Shown here piece after piece: positions 1 to 10,619 of a DNA stretch of 64,000 nucleotides (position 1 is the stretch's first letter; each line of letters opens with the position of its first letter). Below the pieces are notes generated by a model. It was not told the origin of the DNA, made no database searches, and saw only the letters and a list, made by a program, of their open reading frames with translations. The DNA lies in assembly GCA_963971425.1 (NCBI GenBank), contig OZ020516.1, positions 32,414,199 through 32,478,198 of the forward strand, written 5' to 3'. Both the position numbers and the translations under genes were made by a program. The DNA comes from Bryoerythrophyllum caledonicum. Its lineage: Eukaryota; Streptophyta; Bryopsida; Pottiales; Pottiaceae.

Positions 1-1464
1 ATTCCAGTTGATGACAAGACCAGTAGCAAGGCAAAACTTATGCAGCAGATTAATCATAAACCTCACCGGTTCTTCCTTCGCAAGTAAGGTGAATGAGGTG
101 TCATCGGCGTACTGCGCCATAATCTGTTGGCGGTCAGCTGAGGGGAGTTTGATTCCTTCCACCCGGCCTTTGCCCGCCTCCGCTTTAACCATGGAGTTCA
201 GTGCTTCTGCTATGATGATGAAGAGATAAAGCACGAGTGGGCAACCTTGACGAACTCCCTTTTCTATTTTAAAGGTCACGCCTGGTTTGCCGTTCATCTT
301 GACTGCCGATGTGGCATCCTGGAGTAGGATCTTGATCACTCGAATGAGAGACACTGGGAAGCCGAAGGCCTCCATGATCTTGCAAAGACAATCCCATTCC
401 ACCATGTCGTACGCTTTAGTGAAGTCAAGCTTCAAAAAGAGGAGGGGTTGCTTAGACTGTTCGGCCCATGACATGGTTTCATGAGTGAGTAGCAGGTTGT
501 CGAGGATGTAACGGAGAGGGAGAAAGGCCGATTGATCCGGGCTGATGATGTCCATCAGAATCGGTTGTAGACATCTCTGTATCGCTTTGGAGAAGATCTT
601 GTACGAAGTGTTCAAAAGAGAGATTGGTCTACAGTTAGTTAGTAACCGTCGTTCCCCTCCCTTGTGAAGTAGAGCGAGCAAGCCGTGCGACATTCCATTC
701 GGGAGCTTGCCTTCGTTGATGCTAATACGTATCATGTCTGTGAAATCTTTACCGATAAGGTCCCAGAATGTACAATAGAACTCCACGCCAATTCCATCAG
801 GGCCTGGCGACTTTCCATGGCACATCTCGAGCATAGCTGCTTTCAGCTCCTCTTCTGTGAATGACTCGCTTAGCGCATCCTTCATTCGGTCATCGAGCCT
901 AATGTTAAGGTATTTGATCAATGAGTGCATCGCTTCATCTGTTGTCGCGGAGGATGATCTCGCCTTGTATAACTGCTGGTAAAACTTGTGGCATAGCTGC
1001 TCTAGTCCAATACGTGATGTCTTCAGCCGCCCTTCCTCGTCTTCTAGCTCTGTAATACTCGACGTAGATGAACACGCGCTATGAGACTTGAAAAACCCAC
1101 GTGAACATTTATCCCCGACCTCCATCCATCTAAGTCGGCTTCTCAGCCGTGCTTCGACTGCCTTCTTCACCTCCATCTCTTGGAGGTGCGCCGATAATTC
1201 GTCCAAGAGGGTTTGTGCCGCCGGATTCCCAGGGTCACTCTGCAGCCTTGCATGAGCATTCAACACCTCCCTCTTCGTCCAAGATTCTTCCCTCTTACTT
1301 TCCCTTGCCTTATCGACACAAAAACGTTTGTAGAAACGTATAACTCTTCTAAGTTTCCCGAAAAAGGTCAAATGTGAGAACCTCGACCAGGTTTGGCGGA
1401 TTCCAACTTGCGCTTCGGGGTGCTTTAGCATAGAGGTGTTTAGTACATAAGTTGATATGCGTTC
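1..1464 (-). pseudogene. LINE reverse transcriptase, partial at the window edge
   Basis: Reading the minus strand from 1464 to 1 gives an uninterrupted frame in phase with the endonuclease. It shows the non-LTR reverse transcriptase blocks in order: GKSPGPDGIGVEFY near 760-800, NCRPISLLN near 610-640, DFTKAYD near 410-430 (first catalytic Asp), KGVRQGCP near 250-275 and YADDTSF near 95-115 (catalytic Asp pair). The catalytic residues are intact, so only the upstream stops and the gag damage inactivate this copy. The C-terminal thumb and tail lie beyond position 1. Confidence 0.95.
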
Positions 1465-2676
1465 TTAGGAGGGTTCTAGATGAATCTCCCTCCACACAAG
1501 AAGATGGTCCGAAAGCGACGTGTCCCCGAGTATTTTGTAGTAGTCACTTGTTGCACGTGGAGATGCCCCCAAAAACGTATATACTTGGTCGAGCCTCGCC
1601 AGAATTCTTTGTCCGTCACGTCTTCTACTGTCCCATGAGAACCTAATGCGACTCCTTTCTGGGAATGCATCCTCCACTCCAAGTACACTTTTTAGCTCTT
1701 GAAATAGTTGTTTCTCTTCGATAGAACAGTATGATTTGCATAGGTTGGATTTGTCCTCCTTTGCCTCCATAAAGTTCCAATCTCCTGTCAGTACCCACCT
1801 GCATTCGTGCGGTAATATTTGTAACAGCTCCCTCCAAAGAACGCAACGCTCCGTCGATGCATGTGGACAATAGATGTTGAACACTGCAATATCTCCTCCT
1901 GGAATTCCTTTAAGTCTCATCCATTGTCCATTGCCTCCAATAGTGTGACCTTGACTATCAATCAAATGCGATATCTTTGGGGACACCCACATCCCTGTCC
2001 CCCCACTCCCCGCACCTTCTTCATTTCCTTCGTTATTGTACGCCACTTGGGCTTCCTGGCCTATGAATCTCGCACCTTGCCAGAAAAGACTAGCAAGTGC
2101 TTGATACTTGTTGCCTCTAAGTTTGGTTTCCTGGAGACAGATGATATCGAGTTTACCTAGCAAACTAGAGTAATAATCACGTATGATGTCCCTTTTTGTG
2201 CCTTCGTTCATCCCTCGAACATTATGAGTAACTATGGATACTTTCATAAATGAGGGGGAGGGAGGGGGGACAAACGGTACATACACTCCTTTGGATGTGG
2301 TTAGCGCCTGGCTGAATCTGACCGCCTTATTCGGTTGCAGCTGTTGCTGGTTATCCGGGAGCTCTTCGCTCACCTGGAACAAAGACCTTGTTTTACTTGG
2401 TGAACCTGGATCTAGCACATCGTCCCACCCTTGGTCTCTAAGCCATTGTCTGTACACTGAACTTAGTATGGCAGGAGCGGGGGCCGAGGCGTGACTCTTC
2501 TTATTCAGTCCTCCTGAGAACTCCTCATTCTCTTGTATGTCCATTGGCCCCAGACTAAGATCGTCCGACTCTTTCCTTGTCAGTCGTGAGTATTCCTCTT
2601 CTCTCCCAGTAGGTTGTTGTATTCCTTCCCCGGTACATGGGTCGTATGTTATTGTCCGTGCCACGTCCAAGTCCAA
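1465..2676 (-). pseudogene. LINE AP-type endonuclease domain
   Basis: This is the exonuclease/endonuclease/phosphatase-type domain that nicks target DNA for target-primed reverse transcription. The protein shows the family motifs in order: THNVRGMN (metal-binding Asn), CLQETKL (catalytic Glu), TGDWNF (Asp/Asn) and SDHLLV (the terminal Ser-Asp-His). All key residues are present. The domain is in the same frame as the gag-like part upstream and the reverse transcriptase downstream, separated from the latter only by the TAA at 1465-1467. The frame continues upstream of 2676, so this is an internal domain, not a separate gene. Confidence 0.93.
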
Positions 2677-4315
2677 GTCGAATCTTTGTTTAACTTATAG
2701 ATGTCCAGCCGCCTCTGTTGGCGATGAGAACCCTGCAATCGTATGAGCCGCCGCTTCTATTCTCACGTGGCTTGGTGTTGATGTTGATATTGGAATCCCA
2801 GAATCTGCCGAGGAGGCTGTCGTCTGGTCTTCCGACCTTGAGACACTAGCGCCTTCACCATCCTCCATTCTGTGTGTCTGATTATGCATGCTTGTCGTCA
2901 TCGGTTGCATGAACAGACTTCTCTGTGGTCTTCTAACTTTCCCGTTCCGCTTCCTCCCAACTCCTGCAGCCGACATATGAATTTCAAGGCTTCTCCTAAG
3001 TTCCTTCACCTGTAGGCTTTCTAGGTCCCTAGATGACGTCGTGTCTTGATTATGTTTGAAACTCGCCTCCCTTGCGAGATCTGGGCCAACCGTGGTTCCT
3101 TGATTCACCTTCTCACTTTCCTCGGGCCGAACCGTGGAGAATCGTGGCGGGAGCGGCAAGTGCTCCTACGTGAGTCGCTGGTTTGGGCTCTCCGCCTCCC
3201 CCTGATCCGTCTCTGCTGTTGTCGGGGTCCTGCCGCTCGTGGAAGTGTTCGTTTTCTGTTCCGACCTTTGAGCGTGGCTCTTCTGCGGCTCCCGCACTTG
3301 AATTCTATCCCGATGGACTGCGGCAACTCTACCACCTTGTTGTCTCGAAGTCTGTCTTGCATGTGAGCTCTGTAGCGCGCGATAGTCTCTAATCATGTGC
3401 GATGTAGATAGACAGTGTCTGCACCTTATTGGGAGATTGTTATAGTCCACAGCTAATGGCACCATCTCTCCTGATACCGGGTTCATGACATTGATATTCA
3501 TGACGAACGGTTTGGCCGTGTCAATGTTGACACAAAACTTCTGATCTGCAGAGTGCCTGATACCTCTGTGTTTGCCCACGACCCTTCCGACGCATTTGGC
3601 AATGTCATGTATACTGTTGCGCATCTCGTCTGGGACCGCCTTCAAGGTGATCCATACCGGCATCTGCGCCTTGACGGGCGCGCTCGGGTCGAAACCAGCC
3701 ACCCACGGTTGTAGCATGCATGTCCCCCAACGTGAGATATGCGGAGTAAACATGAGTAGCTGTTGTGTAGCACGCATGTCTTTGGTAACAATCTGGAAAA
3801 AACCATTTCCCAGATTGCGTCCATACAAACATTCTGCTTGTACCTCTCTTGAGAGTGTCTCAAACCATGCCGGGACAGGTTCCCATCTCGATTTACCTCC
3901 CACAAAGTATGCTATTACTGTGTTCCGTTGGAAGTGATCCATTTCCTTCCTCACTTAGCCTCATCAAGCACAAACATTGCAGTTTGATACACAACAAAAA
4001 ACCGGATCCACTACGAAACAGTGAGTCAGGTAGGATCTCACCTGGAATTATCTTTGAGGGGTTGAGCTCGGCATGACTCCCTAAGTGAGCTAGTGCTGCG
4101 ACTACCTCCGGTTCAGGAAGCTCATGCTTGAGTAAAGCTTCCGCTTTCCTCCTTTCCTCCTCCACCAAAGGCTTGATGGGCGCATGTGCTATATGTGCTT
4201 TCAGTGCCTCCACGAAGCTAATCTTTGTTGCTAACTGCGGGCCGGTAGAATCCGTGTCTGCGGTCGATCTCACCAGTGGAGAGCCGGTCGCTGGTAGGTG
4301 AGGTAGATCTGCCAT
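2677..4315 (-). pseudogene. LINE gag-like region with a CCHC-type zinc knuckle
   Basis: The N-terminal part of the LINE polyprotein, expected to bind element RNA. The ATG at 4315 opens about 120 codons, then the frame shifts near 3955-3975 into the frame used by the rest of the element. That frame contains a DUF4283-like block followed by a zinc knuckle reading CRHC-x4-H-x4-Y at about 3415-3460. The last ligand is Tyr where Cys is expected, so the knuckle is damaged. A basic, Ser/Gln-rich linker follows, with TAG at 3166-3168 and TAA at 2695-2697, both at positions where Gln would fit. Assignment rests on the zinc knuckle and its position before the endonuclease. Confidence 0.8.
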
Positions 4316-4700
4316 GATACGACCTTATATCAGATTCGGTGGACCACGCTTGGCTTCGGTTGAATCTGGTTGCTACCTGTCAAACCCTGATCTTGTGTGG
4401 ATGGATTGCCGTGAGACACAGCGGAACTAACCTAACCCTAAATTTCTAACTTGACAACTAAACCCTAAACCCTAACTGGCCCTAGTTCTCACCACTCTTC
4501 GTGTGTTGATCTTGTACACTGTTTGTGCTTGTAGATCACTTACACACGTTGAGTAGATCTTGTTTGACCTAACCTGTTCTGGCATTGACAGTTACTTCCG
4601 AAATCCTACACACACAGCTGCGGTGTCGCCACCGCCTACGAGAGCGCATCGTGCCCCCTGCTAGGTGGATTTTCCTAGGTGTAGCCTGAATTGGCAATTT
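4316..4700 (-). other. LINE 5' leader with telomere-like CCCTAAA motifs
   Basis: Untranslated leader of the minus-strand LINE. It contains a short cluster of CCCTAAA/CCCTAA units at about 4432-4475, which is telomere-like on the plus strand. I see no reading frame. The element's 5' boundary is inferred near 4650-4700, where the sequence changes character; no target-site duplication could be established because the 3' end is off the window. Confidence 0.4.
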
Positions 4701-4739
4701 TTGAACCTCCGCTCCTTCCATAATTTTTTTTGTGACGCG

Positions 4740-5990
4740 ACAGGAACGAAGATGAATTGGGACAAATCTTATGCGATTTGGGCATCTGACAAGGCAAGAG
4801 AATGGGAGTGGGGCACGAAATTAGGGATGAAATGGTTATAACAGGGAGAGTCAGTGAGGAATCTAGGTTTCCCGGTTGGTTTTAAAGTTCCACAAGCGGT
4901 AAGAGATCAGAAAGTTTTACAACAGATCCGACAATAATTGAGCATATGGAGTCCCAGGATGCTTTCGATGGCCGCACGCATATTAGTTACAAACCAGGTG
5001 GTATTGTCATGAATCTGGTATTCCCCATCGGGTATTGATCTATCACAACGGCTCTTTCAAAAAGTTCGTGCACTACAGTGAGGAATTTTGTAAGGGGGGT
5101 GATCCGAATAAGAATTCGAGGGCAAGAATGGCGTGGAATTCGGCAATATTAGTAGATTTAGAAGCCAGATTAGGAAGGTTTTCAATGCTTTTTACAGATC
5201 TCAGAATGTACTGATCTGGGATATAGAGGGACAGAATATACACGGCTTGATGCATCAGAAAAACTTGAGATATCTCAACTCAGGTTTTTGGTTACGATAG
5301 ATACTAGTTTTTGAGAAGCAAGGGTTGTTTCAAAGGATGATAGAGGCAAGGTTCTGGACATTAACCCTAGAGGTACATGTCACTTGCTGAAACAACCTTT
5401 TGGGCAGTAAGTAGTGGTAGGGTTTGGGAACTTAATTTTGATTCCAAGGAATGGAGATGTTGTTCTCGAGAGAGGAATGAAAGAAAGGAAAGCCTTCTTT
5501 GGCACCCCTGGCTCCAGAAAAAGATTGCAACGATGATATGGTTGACTGTTCAGGGAGGGTTACCCCTTGCTGATTGGAGAAGGAGATTAGGACATGATGG
5601 CAGTTGCAACCACTTAGACGCCATTACACTCATTTTGGGCTTGCAGCTCTGTAACTGAGGTATGGTCGAATTACAGGGATCTTCGAACCCGAGCGGGCTT
5701 CAATGATTCCAAGTATACCTGGCTTTTAACACTGACTGGACTGGGTAGATCTGGTGGTCAGATTCAACACACTCAGGATCCAAGTCGACAACCAACTGAT
5801 TTACAAGAAATCAGCTTTCGTCTCGAAAGACAAGATTGAACGTCCTTGGATCATTCTTCGATTATGCCTCATCTGGAGTTTATGGTGCATTAAATGCGAG
5901 TACGATCTCCGTGAAGGTAGTTTTCATGTAGGGATCGCTCTTTTCAAGGCATGGCAACTCTGTGTGCAAGCTTGAAGGTAATTTCTTCAT
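4740..5990 (+). mobile_element. 3' remnant of a second LINE (zf-RVT region and tail)
   Basis: A decayed LINE C-terminus in the opposite orientation to the element at the window start. Near 5560-5700 two frames together give a zf-RVT-like stretch: GLPLADWRRRLGHDGSC, then a shift, then FWACSSVTEVW. This matches the usual pattern of a small Cys/His zinc-binding region followed by a Cys and VW at the end of plant LINE reverse transcriptases. At about 5850-5965 the sequence LRLCLIWSLWCIKC followed by an aromatic-rich tail resembles the common 'LW.IW..RN' end of these proteins. Several frameshifts and stops are present. The upstream limit is uncertain. Confidence 0.55.
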
Positions 5991-6129
5991 GTTGTCTGTC
6001 ATCAATGGTGCTTGATATACTTGAAGTTACCAAAATCCGTGGTCTACTCTTTGTGAAAAGGTAATTCTCTGAATGATAATTATAGTCCAAAGTCCAGAAT
6101 TGATGTGTAAGTCCAGAAATAGCAAAATG

Positions 6130-6515
6130 TGGCATTTATGAACAATGCAGCAGTTGCTTGGGCAAGCCGGTAGCAAGCATGTGTCGCTACTTTCACAACG
6201 GAATCAGAATACATTGCCGCCAGTTCAACCAGAAAGGACGTTGTCTGGTTTCGGCAGCTCCTGGCAAATCTTCGGCTCCCTCAAACCAACGCCACACGGT
6301 TGTTTTCAGATAACTAGAGTGCAATCAGGTTGGTGCACAACCCCGAATTTCATCGCAGGACAAAACACAGACGTAATGTATCACTTTATTAGGGAGTATC
6401 AGCGCCTTGGAGACATTAATGTCTCATATATTCCCACCTCTGCTCAGCTTGCGGACCTCTTCTGCCGACCGTTTCTGCACCCTTCGGGCCTCTCTGCGCT
6501 TAATCCCTCTCCCTG
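6130..6515 (+). pseudogene. Ty1/Copia retrotransposon RNase H, C-terminal fragment
   Basis: The end of a Copia polyprotein. Read in two frames it contains TESEYIAASS, VVWFRQLLANL, DN-stop-SAI followed by VHNPEFHRRTKH, then, after a frameshift near 6365, YHFIREYQRLGDINVSYIP and AQLADLFCRPF. These are the conserved Copia RNase H blocks in the right order. Two in-frame TAG codons (6171-6173 and 6315-6317) replace what should be Arg/Lys or Gln, and Gln in DNQSAI. Only the last roughly 130 codons remain; reverse transcriptase and integrase are not present upstream. Confidence 0.88.
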
Positions 6516-6570
6516 CAGCGGAAGACGTGGTGTCCGATTCCAGCCCGTTTACCTGAGGTAGCGGTCTACG

Positions 6571-6840
6571 GGAGGGTGTTGAAAGACATCCATCCAGCTC
6601 CTCTGACAGCTGGACATACAGACGTAGAAAAGCGCCACAACAAGATACATGAAGCTGACACGATAAAATCGTTAGTTGGTAAGATACATGCCATGAGTAG
6701 TCAGTTAGTAAGTTGGGATGGTATCCCAACTACATATACACACCTCTTTGTACAAGCTGTTCATCCTGATAATTTCTCTATGCAATGAAGTAGCATCTTT
6801 AGTGGCATTTCGTGTGTGTATCATTTACTGCATGTATACG
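6571..6840 (+). repeat. Probable polypurine tract and start of the Copia 3' LTR
   Basis: Just after the RNase H fragment a short purine run (GGGAGGG, 6570-6576) is followed by TGTTGAAAG, the usual start of a plant Copia LTR. About 250 bases with no reading frame follow. The LTR end and the 5' partner were not found, so the right boundary is a guess. Confidence 0.45.
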
Positions 6841-7500
6841 AGCGACGTGAGGAAAACTCTGATATTTCCACCCTTCTCCAAATACTTGAAGACCAAAATA
6901 AGTAACCCCTTTGCGCTGCACCCACTTCCGCCCTAAGTATAAATAAACCTAGAATACCCCTGAGGTGATCAAACTCCCCACAGATGGATTCCAACTCAAG
7001 GAATTGGCATGCATCCACTTTCATCACAGTTATCTCCAACTACTTCCTTACCCACAAGATTGTAAAAATGTGTACTCCTCATTCCTGAACAAAGGAAAAA
7101 GCTACGTGCACCAAGTGTCCATTCTTTAGGCCCATAAACATATGTACTCTCCTCCAAGAATTCAGGACTACTAGGAACAACTGACCGACATCAGGCAACA
7201 ATGAAGCACAAATTGGGTCTTCACACTACCAAACTACTCGCATTCGGCATCACAAAGCACATACGAATATTGTTAAACATGAAAGGGAGCTGAGCACACA
7301 GGAGCGTGATGGCATCATGATTGCTCATAGCTGAGCAGGTCGTTTTATTTTTCTCACAGATTTTATATACATCAATATATAGATTCACTGGTTCGTCTGT
7401 CCCTTGGGCCACCAACATGAACTGTGATATGATACAATCCAATGATATTACATCACTTTACATAGTGTCAAAATTTCTAGCTTCGGTTCATCTCCTCTAT
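6841..7500. other. No recognisable gene; distal 3' flank of PLATZ
   Basis: I see no convincing coding sequence. A minus-strand reading frame at 7221-7442 vaguely resembles a Copia gag but has no diagnostic motif. The right part may belong to the 3' untranslated region of the PLATZ gene. Confidence 0.3.
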
Positions 7501-7572
7501 CTATACACACATACACTTTGATGAGCCTGCTTGCAATCTATACACACATACACTTTGATGAGCCTGCTTGCA
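7501..7572. repeat. Tandem duplication of a 37-base unit
   Basis: The unit beginning ctatacacacatacactt is present twice head to tail (7501-7537 and 7538 to about 7572) with no internal mismatch that I can see. It lies downstream of the PLATZ stop codon, possibly in its 3' untranslated region. Perfect identity suggests a recent slippage or duplication. Confidence 0.9.
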
Positions 7573-7686
7573 TGTCAGAGAGTTTCCTGCTGTTAGTGTA
7601 CATTGATTAAAATGCTCCACATTCCACCAGCGCCATTATTCAATATTACAGTCGGGTGCCATTCCCTCCGCAGCAAGTTTGCAAAC

Positions 7687-7782
7687 CTGTATCCAAAACG
7701 AAGATTTCCATGTCAGCAACTCAGAATTCTTGCGAAGATAGCACTAGATGTGATGATAGCAGACAACTGAGAGATAAGTTAC
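7687..7782 (-). other. Candidate intron in the PLATZ 3' untranslated region
   Basis: On the minus strand, 80 bases after the PLATZ stop codon, AG|GTAACTTATC provides a donor at 7782/7781. TTTTGGATACAG|G provides an acceptor ending at 7687, giving a 96-base intron. Both ends match the GT-AG consensus with good context. An intron this far after a stop could make the transcript sensitive to nonsense-mediated decay. It is supported only by sequence signals. Confidence 0.35.
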
Positions 7783-7864
7783 CTGTCTGGCTTGATTGCA
7801 TGGCCACTACTGCTTCAGATCATGAACCCGTGAGAGCTGGCTGGTGGCGATGATCGGCGGTCGA

Positions 7865-8740
7865 TCAATAAAACGGTGCGCGCGCGGGATGGAACTGCTT
7901 GCGCGGATGCATTCTCGGGCTGTGCTCCTCGTGGCTGTCCGGCGTGGACGGGCCGTGCAGCCAGTCGTGGGCGAAGGCGGTGCCGGAGCCGAGGACCGAC
8001 ATGGGGGAGAGAGGGCATGCGCCGTCGTCGGAGTTCTTGCGCCGCTTGGAAGGCGGGGGTTCTAGCCCGAGAGATGCGCGCTTGCTCTGTTTCTTGGGCG
8101 TCGAGGGGGACATGAAGGCGCTAGTCGAGGTGTCGTGGTTCACGGAGTCGACGACGCCGTCGTGGCCGTCGCTGACGGACGGGGCGAGGTGGCTGTGGCC
8201 GTCGCCGCTGTTGGCGCGGCCGCTGAATCCCAGGACGCTCCAGGAGTCGGAGGAGGGCGAGAGGGTGAGCGCCGGGTCGCGGTCGTGGTTGCCGTAAATC
8301 GCCACCAATTTGCAGTTGATGGAGCAGAATTTGACCTGGTCCGCGAGGCTGCGGTGGCATGTGTCGCAGTACTTGGGAGCGCCTTTGCAGAGCTTGGGCT
8401 GCGGCCGCGACTGGAGGAACACGATCTTGGCGCTATTGATGGTGTACGCCTGAATGTTGGCGACGTCGAGGTAATTCTGGATGTCGGCAATGCGCACCAC
8501 GTCGCGGTGGGACGCCTTGCGCACCTGCACGGAGGCGTGCCCCGGGTGAAGCTGGTGCAGTCCCTCCGGACAGTAGGGCCCCGAGCAGCACGACAGGCAG
8601 AACTGGTTCTTCTCGTGCTTCCCCGTCTGGTGCTTCTTGCAATGCCCGAAGAACTCGGTCCGCAGCAATTGCGGGAGCCATACCGGCCCCTCGCGCGGCA
8701 AGCCGCTCGTGGATTGCTCCATTCCAGCCACGAATTCCAT
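7865..8740 (-). CDS. PLATZ-family zinc-binding transcription regulator
   Basis: A 291-residue intact protein starting at ATG 8740 and ending with TGA at 7865-7867. PLATZ proteins are plant nuclear, zinc-dependent DNA-binding factors that mostly repress A/T-rich targets. The hallmark start GPVWLPQLLRTEFF at about residues 18-31 is followed by a Cys/His-rich region (CKKH, then CLSC, then Cys/His residues to about 75). Next come the conserved DVVRIADIQNYLD and INSAKIVFLQSRPQP, and a second zinc motif C-x2-C-x10-C-x3-C near residue 130. A basic KRRK (nuclear signal) and a C-terminal RK..HPARAPF, a variant of the family's RKGIPHRAP tail, follow. His spacing in the first zinc region is slightly unusual. 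A second Met lies at residue 7. The whole coding region lacks introns, whereas many plant family members have them. The only intact gene in the window; the body is strongly CpG-rich. Confidence 0.95.
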   Translation of the reverse strand: MEFVAGMEQSTSGLPREGPVWLPQLLRTEFFGHCKKHQTGKHEKNQFCLSCCSGPYCPEGLHQLHPGHASVQVRKASHRDVVRIADIQNYLDVANIQAYTINSAKIVFLQSRPQPKLCKGAPKYCDTCHRSLADQVKFCSINCKLVAIYGNHDRDPALTLSPSSDSWSVLGFSGRANSGDGHSHLAPSVSDGHDGVVDSVNHDTSTSAFMSPSTPKKQSKRASLGLEPPPSKRRKNSDDGACPLSPMSVLGSGTAFAHDWLHGPSTPDSHEEHSPRMHPRKQFHPARAPFY

Positions 8741-10595
8741 CCCACGAATTCCTCTCGGAAATGAGGGGCGAGATGACTAAAGATGAAAACAGAGGGAGAG
8801 CGAAATAGACTTGGAAGGCAACCGACAACGAATTACGAGTCACGCGGTAGCGGCGACACGAACTGGACCGTCGTTCTGCGTGCCAATGTTCTGAATTGTG
8901 AGCTCGGAATTCTCAGCAGGGTCAGGACCAACGCGCATAGAAGCGCAACCGAACAGAAAGTTGAGGAGCGCGTAGAAGTACATCACATTGACATGCCGGC
9001 TCCGTCTCTCACAGCAAATTCAGGCTTCAGTCACCCCTCGCAATCACCACCGCATTGAAACCAAAATGCGGCACCAAAAACTCCAGGTTCCTACGATTCC
9101 GCCCGCTCAATCATCCAATTCCACCCAGACGTGAACTACACCCCAATCTCCTAACGGCAGGAATCTGAGACGTCCGTCTTATCTGAAACTCATGAGAATC
9201 TTGATCAGCAAACCTCCATTACCCGCATTCAGCAAAATCCACCTCAATCTAGACGTGATCAACCGACCGAGTCGAGTCCAGTTCTGCGCAGTATCGACTC
9301 TAAATCAAGCGCAATTCAGAACCAATTGCGGCGCCGTGAGGCCTGTACGGAGACCGTAATGTAGGATGTGATTGTGATAGCGGAGGTGGGAGAATTTGGG
9401 TGGAATTGGGAGCCGTGGGGGCGTAGATCAGACTCGTTCTGAGCGGAGACGGCGACTGTCCGAGAGGGCCATGTGGCGCGATAGAGCGAGACGCGTGCCG
9501 GTGTGCAGGCCTTGGGCAGACCGGTATGTCCAAAGATTCCCCACCCAACCCGCCTCGACTGCCAGGCCGGGTGAAGCCCTACGCTCCACCCGCATTGGGT
9601 GTTAGTGTGGTTGCCTGCGACCGCTACCGATGCCGCGGTTTGGCGTGCATGCCGTCGCGAGGTGAAATCATGGTGTGCCGCTTTCAGGTGCTGGAGATGC
9701 CACGCCGGGCAGCGCGATTCCTTCTACGATGCATACTTAACCTCATGCCAATTTTACCAGCATAATACTGACCGGAGGAATTCGCGGGTCAATCATTTTA
9801 GAGTCAACACTTTCACTTTGGGGGACAATGCGGCTGAATTGGTTTGTTACCCACAGTTTCGTAAATAAGTAATCCACAGTGGAGAATGTCTAAAGATTCG
9901 GAAAATTCTAGAGCTTTGTCTAGGTGAGGAGTTCTTCATTTCCTGCTCCTGTTTTTGAGGAATGTGGATCTGCATGTTATTCTCCTCGTAGGGTGGCCTC
10001 TCCAGAATTTACTGCGACAGTAGTGACCGGAGGCTTCAGTGGTAGACCGTAACCCATGCAACACTGTTTAATCTTACTAGGGCCAGTGACAACACTGTGC
10101 ATGAAGAAGCAACTTAAATATACCGAATGCATCCACCAGCTCACAGAAAGTACAAACTCCAGGCTAGCCCACATTTCCCGATAACCACCACAAGTGCTGA
10201 CACATGTCCAAACCCAAAGTAGGTGCATTGAATCACTTATGTTAAAGTGGAGTCGAGCTGTGCATGTAAGGCCAACTCAGCACTGAGCAGATTCATGTCA
10301 AACCACGTTGGAACACGGACATGGAAACCAACTGTGATTATCGCCACCTAAAGGCGTGCCAAGGCGGGTTGGCGACCCAAGTGACTAGGCAGCCTCGAGG
10401 ACTGGCGAGAACCAATCGCGACCGCTAAACTCCTGCACCAATAGTGGGCCGTTGATCTGGGTGCTGAGGTCCTGTCCCTTAGCTGGGAGGCCGAGTAGCC
10501 ATGTGTGCCTATGGGGCGTTTAGGGTTGATGAATCAATTGTCTAATGGTTTATTTACCCTGATATGGGTTTACTGATTTCCTTTGGATATACCGC
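8741..10595. other. GC-rich upstream DNA of PLATZ; no gene recognised
   Basis: From 8741 to about 9620 the DNA is GC-rich and probably holds the PLATZ promoter and 5' leader, but I see no clear TATA box. Open frames here (for example minus strand 9300-9548) look like by-products of base composition. From 9620 to 10595 the composition falls to average and nothing recognisable is present. Confidence 0.4.
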
Positions 10596-10619
10596 GTGTA
10601 CCTGGTTACGTGTTCGAAT

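Larger units (their letters stand above)
1..4700 (-). mobile_element. L1-type LINE retrotransposon, 5' end and most of the ORF; 3' end outside the window
   Basis: A non-LTR retrotransposon transcribed leftward. It carries, in order, a gag-like nucleic-acid-binding region, an AP-type endonuclease and a reverse transcriptase, which together would copy element RNA at a nicked chromosomal target. The start is an ATG at 4315, preceded by an untranslated leader. From about 3954 to the window edge all domains lie in one reading frame interrupted by only three stops (3166-3168 TAG, 2695-2697 TAA, 1465-1467 TAA), with one frameshift near 3955-3975. The copy is dead but not old: about 1.46 kb of reverse transcriptase is open. 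The RNase H or zf-RVT tail and the 3' end are not in the window. Confidence 0.93.

Noticed and set aside
4432-4475. Telomere-like CCCTAAA units as a true interstitial telomere
   Set aside because: Only a few imperfect units are present, inside a LINE leader, so chance or leader composition is more likely.
7221-7442. Minus-strand open frame resembling a Copia gag fragment
   Set aside because: No diagnostic motif, composition could be chance, and it lies in the 3' flank of PLATZ.
8135-8764. Plus-strand 209-codon open frame opposite PLATZ
   Set aside because: It is an antisense shadow of the GC-rich PLATZ coding region; the PLATZ frame has clear family motifs and this one has none.
9300-9605. 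Open frames on both strands in the GC-rich DNA upstream of PLATZ
   Set aside because: Overlapping Pro/Arg-rich frames on both strands are expected from GC-rich sequence; no domain is visible.
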